Source of the DNA: an uncultured Clostridia bacterium | Lineage (GTDB): Bacteria; Bacillota; Clostridia; Christensenellales; HGM11417 | Length of the DNA stretch: 62,007 nucleotides | Assembly: GCA_944332455.1 (NCBI GenBank) | Contig: CALVJY010000014.1 | Coordinates: forward strand, 1-62,007 | Direction: 5' to 3' | In this document: in pieces, positions 56,985 through 62,007 of the stretch | How the letters are laid out: each line of letters starts with the position of its first letter | Numbering within the stretch: the first letter of the stretch is position 1 | Notes under the pieces: generated by a model | What the model was told of the DNA's origin: nothing | Databases searched by the model: none | What the model saw: only the letters and a program-made list of their open reading frames with translations | Position numbers and translations under genes: made by a program

Positions 56985-57704
56985 ATGAGGGCAGACGAGT
57001 TACTGACAAAAAGGGGATATTTCAAGTCCAGGACCAAGGCCGCCGAGGCCATCCGGCGGGGGCTGGTCGAGACCGGCGGCAAGAGCTGCCTCCGCCCGGC
57101 CCAGGAGCTTTCCGAAGACTGTGAGATTCGGATCCTGGCGGAGCAGTACGTCTCCAACGGCGGCTACAAACTGAAGGCCGCCTTCGAGGTCTTCCGGCCG
57201 GACGTGAGAGAAAAAATCTGTCTGGACGCCGGCGCTTCGACGGGCGGCTTTACCCAGGTCCTTTTGGAGGAGGGGGCGGCCCGCGTCTTTGCCGTGGACG
57301 TGGGGGAGAATTTGCTGGACCCTTTGCTGCGTGAAGATCCCCGGGTGACGGCGCTGGACAAAACCAACGTCCGTTCCCTGCGCGCGGAAGATTTTCCACC
57401 CCTCGATTTTTTGACTTCGGATCTCAGCTTCATTTCGCTGCGGACCGTGGGTCAGACCTTACTTTCCCTGCTGCGGCCGGGAGGGGAGGCCGTCCTGTTG
57501 ATCAAACCCCAATTTGAGGCAGGGAAACAGTTCCTCAACAAAAACGGGATCGTCAAAGATCCGAAGGTTCGGACCCGGATCGTAGGGGAGATCTCGGATT
57601 TTTTCCGCGCCTTGGGCGCCCTCGGGATCCGGACGGCCGAAGCTCCCCTCCGCAAGAGCGGAATGAACCAGGAATATCTGCTCTATTTCAGGAAAGGGGA
57701 GTGA
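56985..57704 (+). CDS. tlyA: TlyA family rRNA 2'-O-methyltransferase
   Basis: The 239-residue protein has an N-terminal S4 RNA-binding domain (MRADELLTKRGYFKSRTKAAE). A Rossmann methyltransferase follows with the SAM loop CLDAGASTGGFTQVLLEEGA near residue 75 and DLSFISLRTV near 147. TlyA methylates ribose in 16S and 23S rRNA. It is separated from oapA by a terminator and repeat copy E, although in related species both share one operon. Start chosen at the S4 domain behind CGGAG. Confidence 0.92.
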   Translation: MRADELLTKRGYFKSRTKAAEAIRRGLVETGGKSCLRPAQELSEDCEIRILAEQYVSNGGYKLKAAFEVFRPDVREKICLDAGASTGGFTQVLLEEGAARVFAVDVGENLLDPLLREDPRVTALDKTNVRSLRAEDFPPLDFLTSDLSFISLRTVGQTLLSLLRPGGEAVLLIKPQFEAGKQFLNKNGIVKDPKVRTRIVGEISDFFRALGALGIRTAEAPLRKSGMNQEYLLYFRKGE

Positions 57705-58008
57705 GCGGCTGCGTTCCTTGGAGACGGCGCGAAACGAAACGATTGAAAGCGCTAAAGAGGGGCGAGCGCCGTTATGCCGTTACGAGTTTCCCAATATTTC
57801 TTAACTTCCGGCATCAGCCGTAGTAAAAGGCAATAAAAGACTGCTGAAAACAGGGTTTGAAAAACGTTTCCCGAGGAGAATCCATATAGCTTTAAGTGAC
57901 AAGGCAAGGGATTAAAAACGTTTTACAGGGAGAATTTCACATACTTTTCAAATGCAGAAAAATCGACCCATCAGCTTGATTTTCTGCGAAAAACAGGGGA
58001 TTTTCCTT

Positions 58009-58052
58009 GCATAGTACTCTGAAATTTATGGGTTTTGCATAGTACTATGCAG
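58009..58052 (+). repeat. Two-box palindromic repeat, copy D
   Basis: GCATAGTACTCTGAAATTT and TTTTGCATAGTACTATGCAG have GTAC centres at 58014 and 58042, 28 bases apart. It is nearly identical to copies B and C. Confidence 0.92.
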
Positions 58053-58137
58053 TCATCGGAGCGAGAAAGACAGGAAATTTTGCGAACTCGGTTTTTACCG
58101 GCTTTTTACCGGGCTTTGATTTTAAGGTAAATCCGGT

Positions 58138-58166
58138 TTGAAATCTGCTCTTTTGGTTCATAATAG
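58138..58166 (+). promoter_or_regulatory. Promoter of hfq
   Basis: TTGAAA and TAATAG are spaced by 17 bases, 39 bases before the GTG start. Confidence 0.55.
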
Positions 58167-58205
58167 CGTCTGAGTCGGCCATACATAGCAAAATGGAGGA
58201 TCGCC

Positions 58206-58424
58206 GTGAAAACTCATTCGCTGAACTTGCAGGATATCATGCTGAACTCTGTCCGCAGAGAGAAAATACCCGTTACGCTGACGGTGCAGGGGGAATGTTT
58301 TGAGGGAACATTGGTGGGATTCGACGATGAGACCCTGATCCTGAACCGGGAGGACGAGCAGATCTTGTTTTACAAATGCAATGTCGCCTCCGTCCGGGTC
58401 AAAGAGATCATCATGCGCACTTAA
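58206..58424 (+). CDS. hfq: Hfq-like RNA chaperone, divergent
   Basis: The 72-residue Sm-fold protein has the Hfq opening NLQDIMLNSVRREKIPVTLTV and Sm1 motif GTLVGFDDETLIL. The Sm2 region reads ILFYKCNVASVRV. The usual Tyr-Lys-His of the proximal RNA site is Tyr-Lys-Cys, so uridine-tail binding may differ. Hfq forms a hexamer that pairs small RNAs with mRNAs. GTG start, fixed by GGAGG 6 bases upstream. A hairpin GTCAGCG/CGCTGAC at 58455-58476 follows. Confidence 0.82.
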   Translation: MKTHSLNLQDIMLNSVRREKIPVTLTVQGECFEGTLVGFDDETLILNREDEQILFYKCNVASVRVKEIIMRT

Positions 58425-58573
58425 ACGGGAGCTGGAAATATTATATGTGATCATGTCAGCGTATCAGTCCGCTGACTATATACTTATACTTGACTGCATT
58501 TATATTTACTATATGCTGCACTTTTTGCGACTTGACCAAAGCCCGCGAAGTATCAACGCACGGCGGGGGCAGA

Positions 58574-58607
58574 CACGTAAAAAGTAAAAGCACGTAAAAA
58601 GTAAAAG
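58574..58607. repeat. Perfect 17-base tandem repeat, two copies
   Basis: CACGTAAAAAGTAAAAG occurs twice head to tail in the leader of the next gene. Nearby, ATACCGAAGAAG also occurs twice (near 58624 and 58661). Confidence 0.85.
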
Positions 58608-58685
58608 TCTGAACTAAAAGATCATACCGAAGAAGTCTGAAATAAGGGAACGAAGGACAATACCGAAGAAGAGGATAAATGAGCC

Positions 58686-59927
58686 ATGGATCAGATCAAA
58701 CAACGCGTTGAGGAAATTCTGGAAGGGGCGGAAAAGAAGCTAGCCCCGGAATTTGCCGCCATCGACAGGATCGCACTGCACAATCAGGAAAAGGTGCTGG
58801 ACGCCTTTTTGGCCGAACAGGTCGGCCTGCGGCACTTTGCCGGGACCACCGGCTACGGCTACGACGACATCGGCCGGGATACCCTGAACAGGATCTTTGC
58901 CAGGGTGCTCCGGACCGAGGACGCTCTGGTATCATCACACATTCTTTCCGGTACGCACGCCATTTCCACGGCCTTTTTCGGCGTTCTGAGGCCGGGAGAC
59001 CTCCTGCTCAGCCTGACCGGCGCGCCTTATGACACGCTGGCAGAGATCATCGACAAGGAGGGAAGCGGTTCTCTGCGGGACTTTGGCATCAGGTTCGGAC
59101 AGGTCGATCTGCTGGCGGACGGAGAAATCGACCGGGAGGGGATCCGGCAGGCTTTGACCGAGCGGAAGCCCAGGATGGTCTTTGTGCAGCGTTCCCGCGG
59201 TTACGCGGCCCGAAATCCGCTTTCCATCCGGAAGATCCGGGAAATTTTTGATCTGGTCCGAACTTATGCGCCGGAATCGGTGGTCCTGGTGGACAACTGC
59301 TACGGGGAATTTACGGAAGAGGAAGAAGTCGGCGTCTGCTGTGACCTTTGCGCCGGGTCTCTGATCAAAAATCCGGGCGGGGGACTTGCGCCGAGCGGAG
59401 GATACATAGCCGGAAAAAAGGAACTGGTGGAACTCTGCGCGAACCGACTGACCACGCCGTCTACCGGGGCGGAGATCGGCTCCAATGCCGGCGGATATCA
59501 GTACTATTACCAGGGATTGTTCATGGCGCCGCACGTCACGGCACAGAGCCTGAAGGGAGCGCTTCTGATCGGAGAAACCCTGAAGGCGATGGGATACTGC
59601 CTGGTGCCGGAAACCCAGGCAGACTGCTTTGACATCATCCGCGCCGTTCAATTTCCGACCGCCGAGGAACTGATCGAATTCTGCCGCGAGATCCAGAAAG
59701 CTTCTCCGGTGGATGGTTACGTGACGCCTTATCCCTGGGATATGCCGGGCTACACGGATCAGGTCATCATGGCGGCCGGCTGCTTCGTTCAGGGCTCCTC
59801 GATCGAACTCAGCTGCGACGCGCCGATCCGCCCGCCGTACGTCGCCTATATCCAGGGCGGCCTGACCTATGAACACGTCAGGATCGCGCTTTCCCGGTGC
59901 TGCCGGAAGCTGCTTGCCATGCGCTGA
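58686..59927 (+). CDS. Methionine gamma-lyase family protein (aluminium-resistance type)
   Basis: PLP-fold protein of 413 residues. It has the family elements LAEQVGLRHFAGTTGYGYDD near 40 and SSHILSGTHAIS near 83. VLVDNCYGEFTE lies near 200 and the PLP-lysine region SLIKNPGGGLAPSGGYIAG near 225. The family is annotated as aluminium resistance or methionine gamma-lyase-like, but activity is not proven. In Bacillus its homologue ynbB lies near hfq and hflX. Here hfq is adjacent but hflX is not. Confidence 0.9.
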   Translation: MDQIKQRVEEILEGAEKKLAPEFAAIDRIALHNQEKVLDAFLAEQVGLRHFAGTTGYGYDDIGRDTLNRIFARVLRTEDALVSSHILSGTHAISTAFFGVLRPGDLLLSLTGAPYDTLAEIIDKEGSGSLRDFGIRFGQVDLLADGEIDREGIRQALTERKPRMVFVQRSRGYAARNPLSIRKIREIFDLVRTYAPESVVLVDNCYGEFTEEEEVGVCCDLCAGSLIKNPGGGLAPSGGYIAGKKELVELCANRLTTPSTGAEIGSNAGGYQYYYQGLFMAPHVTAQSLKGALLIGETLKAMGYCLVPETQADCFDIIRAVQFPTAEELIEFCREIQKASPVDGYVTPYPWDMPGYTDQVIMAAGCFVQGSSIELSCDAPIRPPYVAYIQGGLTYEHVRIALSRCCRKLLAMR

Positions 59928-60283
59928 AGGCTAACTCGGGAAATGGGGGATCCCCTCGTTTTAGCCAAAGTGAATATACGCATCTATGCGCAAAATAACG
60001 ATTTTACGTCATCTTAAAGATATTTTTACATTAGAACTACCCAAAGCGCCGACTGATAAAGTTTTGTCTCTGTCATTTCGGTTTCGTCGTAGTAATACCG
60101 CGAGGCAAAAATATTTATTGGTAATTAGATAAAGTTCTTCTTTATTTGATTTCATCCTTTTAAATTCTTATCATGTCTCTTGAAATCTTAATCAGGAAAC
60201 TTGATCAATTGTAAAACATTGTCTGACGTGACGGCTCGTCCGAAAGACCACAAATCATCAGATAAATTTGGGAGGAAAAACAT
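59928..60283. other. Gene-free AT-rich region before yjbQ
   Basis: An imperfect hairpin GGCTAA ... GGGGATCCCC ... TTAGCC at 59929-59966 may terminate the upstream gene. The rest is AT-rich. I see no riboswitch that I can name. Confidence 0.5.
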
Positions 60284-60700
60284 ATGAAGAGTTATCGCAA
60301 AGTTTTGTCTTTTCATCTGCCGACACGGCGCGGGTTTGTGAACATCACGCCTCAGGTCGAAGCAGCCGTCGCGGAAAGCGGCGTTTCGGAGGGGCTGGTT
60401 CTGGTCAACGCCATGAACATCACGGCCAGCGTTTTCATCAATGATGACGAGCACGGTCTGCATTCCGACATGGAAAAGTGGCTGGAAAAGCTGGCCCCTG
60501 AAAAGCCCTACGACATGTATGCGCACAACGGCTACGAAGACAACGCGGACGCCCACCTGAAACGCACCATCATGGGCCGGGAAGTTGTGGTCGCCATCAC
60601 TCAGGGAAAGCTGGATTTCGGAACTTGGGAACAGATCTTTTACGGAGAATTTGACGGGAAACGAACCAAGCGCGTGCTGATCAAGATCATCGGAGAATGA
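60284..60700 (+). CDS. YjbQ family protein (UPF0047)
   Basis: The 138-residue protein fits Yjb[23 protein letters not shown] near 15, [18 protein letters not shown] near 45 and a central His-rich strand. Family members have been reported to show weak thiamine-phosphate synthase activity, but the physiological role is unclear. The usual TSAAL segment reads ITASVF, so this is a divergent member. GGGAGG precedes the ATG. Confidence 0.88.
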   Translation: MKSYRKVLSFHLPTRRGFVNITPQVEAAVAESGVSEGLVLVNAMNITASVFINDDEHGLHSDMEKWLEKLAPEKPYDMYAHNGYEDNADAHLKRTIMGREVVVAITQGKLDFGTWEQIFYGEFDGKRTKRVLIKIIGE

Positions 60701-60790
60701 GCCATTCCCCCATCGGATCTTGCAAAAAGGCACATCTCTTGGTTCCGCTTTCTCCATACTTTCTTGTTTTACTTTCTCTATTTCGTCTTT

Positions 60791-60817
60791 AACCACGCGT
60801 GACCGCGTGGTTTTTTT
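60791..60817 (+). terminator. Terminator of yjbQ
   Basis: AACCACGCG-TGAC-CGCGTGGTT is followed by seven Ts. Confidence 0.88.
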
Positions 60818-60821
60818 ATGC

Positions 60822-60853
60822 AAAAAGAGCTGTTGCATTGAACAGCTCTTTTT
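60822..60853. terminator. Bidirectional terminator
   Basis: A perfect 13-bp stem AAAAAGAGCTGTT / AACAGCTCTTTTT with a 6-base loop. It is suitable for both strands and may also serve the minus-strand surface gene. Confidence 0.8.
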
Positions 60854-61047
60854 GCCGATCCATTCAGTCAAGTGAACATTGTCTGCTTCTTTGGCAATAT
60901 CCGCATCCGCTGAAAATCATTTTATTTAATTTTTATTGCGCTAATTTTCTTAATTTTATGCAATAAACTATAAACGAATAAATAATTCACATTTCGATTT
61001 CGGCGGCCCTACCTCAGAAGGCAGAACCGTTATACAGCTGTTAAAAC
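60854..61047. other. AT-rich spacer upstream of the right-edge gene's stop
   Basis: Between the terminators and the minus-strand surface gene I find only AT-rich sequence with no clear signal. Confidence 0.5.
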
Positions 61048-62007
61048 TTAAGCCTCCGGTACTTCGCCTCTGGTTTCCACGCCGAGAAGGTCGTCGATAT
61101 TGTCGACCCCGATGCCGCTCTCCAGATCGAGGGTCAGCACGGCGGAATAGGTACCCGTCGAGACAGTTTCATTCGGCTCGCAGAACTGAACGCCCATCAC
61201 GGAAGAATTGATGTACAGGGCGAGATTGTAGGTCTCCCGCAGAGAATCAACGGGAATTCTGACGGACTTTACGTAGTACACATTCCCGTTGGGCCTGGCC
61301 GCATAGTCGTCGCCCGAGCTGTAGCCGATCTCAACTCCCTCGGTCACAAGGGCGCCGTTCTCGTCGTAATAGCCGATGGTGCCATCCGGGATCCCCTTGC
61401 TCGTGCCCGCGCTGTCGAGGTCCGTGTCGATGAAGGTATCGCAGGTGATGGTGTAGATCGTCACCTGGCTCTTCTGGAAGATCAGCGTCAGATAGTACTG
61501 GTCGCCTTCCTGTTCCACGTACACGCCTGCCAGCAGACCGCTGCCGAATTCCACGCCGCCCATGGCAGACACATAACAGCTCAGTTCGGCATCATACTGT
61601 GTGTAGGCGGCCTGAGGATCTTCCTCCGGCACTTCGCCTCTGGTTTCCACGCCGAGAAGGTCGTCGATATTGTCGACCCCGACGCCGCTCTCCAGATCAA
61701 GGGTCAGCACGGCGGAATAGGTGCCCGTCGAGACAATTTCATTCGGCTCGCAGAACTGAACGCCCATCACGGAAGAATTGATATACAGGGCGAGATTGTA
61801 GGTCTCCCGCAGAGAGTCAACGGGGATCCTGACAGACTTTACGTAGTACACGTTCCCGTTGGGCCTGGCCGCATAGTCATCGCCCGAGCTGTAGCCGATC
61901 TCAACTCCCTCGGTCACAAGGGCGCCGCTTTCGTCGTAATAGCCGATGGTGCCATCCGGGATCCCCTTGCTCGTGCCCGCGCTGTCGAGGTCCGTGTCGA
62001 TGAAGGT
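61048..62007 (-). CDS. Tandem-repeat surface protein, C-terminal part (runs off the right edge)
   Basis: About 319 C-terminal residues are visible and the frame is open at the edge. A module of 190 residues is repeated: the parts present twice are almost identical (CDTFIDTDLDSAGTSKGIPDG through GVETRGEVPE). Each unit has a beta-rich pattern with QYYLTLIFQKSQVTIYTITC, then VKSVRIPVDSLRETYNLALY and TYSAVLTLDLES. This loosely recalls NEAT or other immunoglobulin-like domains, but the heme-binding YxxxY is not seen. The protein ends right after a repeat with EVPEA and has no LPXTG, membrane helix or obvious cell-wall anchor. If secreted, it may bind the surface by its N-terminus. Confidence 0.75.
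   Translation of the reverse strand, partial: TFIDTDLDSAGTSKGIPDGTIGYYDESGALVTEGVEIGYSSGDDYAARPNGNVYYVKSVRIPVDSLRETYNLALYINSSVMGVQFCEPNEIVSTGTYSAVLTLDLESGVGVDNIDDLLGVETRGEVPEEDPQAAYTQYDAELSCYVSAMGGVEFGSGLLAGVYVEQEGDQYYLTLIFQKSQVTIYTITCDTFIDTDLDSAGTSKGIPDGTIGYYDENGALVTEGVEIGYSSGDDYAARPNGNVYYVKSVRIPVDSLRETYNLALYINSSVMGVQFCEPNETVSTGTYSAVLTLDLESGIGVDNIDDLLGVETRGEVPEA
61061..62007 (-). repeat. 570-base tandem repeats
   Basis: The block starting ACTTCGCCTCTGGTTTCCAC at 61061 recurs at 61631, 570 bases later. Over the overlap the copies differ at only scattered positions. The second copy is cut by the window edge. Confidence 0.92.

Larger units (their letters stand above)
57705..58205. other. Gene-free region between tlyA and hfq
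   Basis: No gene is visible. Two imperfect copies of AAAAACGTTT-n-AGG(G)AGAAT-n-CATA-n-CTTT lie near 57860 and 57914, 54 bases apart. A cre-like TGAAAGCGCTAAAG occurs at 57744. Repeat copy D is at 58009-58052 and the hfq promoter at 58138-58166. Confidence 0.6.

Noticed and set aside
57744..57757. TGAAAGCGCTAAAG as a CcpA cre site
   Set aside because: It lacks the terminal CA of the consensus and lies over 400 bases upstream of the next gene.
60222..60250. CTGACG, a short GACG/CGTC stem and GAAA resemble a hammerhead ribozyme core
   Set aside because: The invariant A after CTGANG is replaced by T, there is an extra base before GAAA, and no flanking stems I and III can be drawn.

Overview
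The window is chromosomal DNA from an anaerobic Gram-positive bacterium, most likely of class Clostridia. The evidence is the gene content: LexA, HflX, DegV, Asp23, DUF1846, ScpAB, MiaB-MutS-MutL-MiaA, ThiI with its own cysteine desulfurase, a eubacterial F-type ATP synthase, and a decarboxylase-type sodium pump subunit. Strong GGAGG ribosome binding sites and TTGACA/TATAAT promoters with 17-18 base spacers point the same way. Coding regions are mostly GC-rich. A few AT-rich islands (1-900, 12650-13424, the linker of mutL) stand out. The species cannot be named from the sequence alone.

Layout. 1-900 holds mobile-element debris and one unknown small gene. 905-5230 holds two paralogous acyl-CoA ligases on opposite strands. 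One is preceded by an XRE-cupin regulator. The other sits behind a complete T-box riboswitch whose best specifier reading is isoleucine. 5612-12401 is housekeeping: DegV, ROK glucokinase, DUF1846, an M50 protease, ScpA/ScpB and a DUF2188-like protein. 12651-19380 is accessory: a lipoprotein with a G9 tract, a ZIP transporter, then a SIS / ROK / UroD-like / GH3 sugar cluster. tRNA-Trp follows. 20331-24316 encodes a large repeat-rich surface protein and an overlapping membrane partner. 24570-30332 (minus strand) holds LexA, a Cys-rich mini-protein, HflX, a tyrosine recombinase and a class A penicillin-binding protein. 30637-41525 holds miaB, mutS, mutL, miaA, a membrane protein, a cysteine desulfurase, thiI and a YgjP-like protease. 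HtrA and a small membrane protein run the other way. 43937-49969 is the atpBEFHAGDC operon, followed by the beta subunit and a tiny gamma-like subunit of a sodium-pumping decarboxylase. 51574-57704 is asp23-nusB-folD-xseA-xseB-ispA-[long structured RNA]-oapA-tlyA. Hfq, a methionine-gamma-lyase-family protein and YjbQ follow. The right edge cuts a surface protein made of 570-base tandem repeats.

Most striking points. (1) The gene-free 700 bases between ispA and a polytopic basic membrane protein match OLE RNA and its partner OapA in location, length and long-range pairing; dxs, usual in this cluster, is absent. (2) A T-box controls an acyl-CoA ligase, which suggests isoleucine synthesis from a branched-chain acid. 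(3) Five intergenic copies of a two-box palindromic repeat keep an exact 28-base spacing between GTAC centres, and one degenerate copy keeps its dyad symmetry through paired changes. (4) The ATP synthase delta subunit is only 71 residues and keeps just the C-terminal domain.

How the parts connect. The ATP synthase and the decarboxylase pump subunits lie side by side and could share one ion gradient. mutS-mutL-miaA-miaB and thiI-cysteine desulfurase group DNA repair with tRNA modification. The LexA promoter carries a dyad in the right place for autoregulation. Family assignments rest on motifs and remembered family features; no database search was possible.
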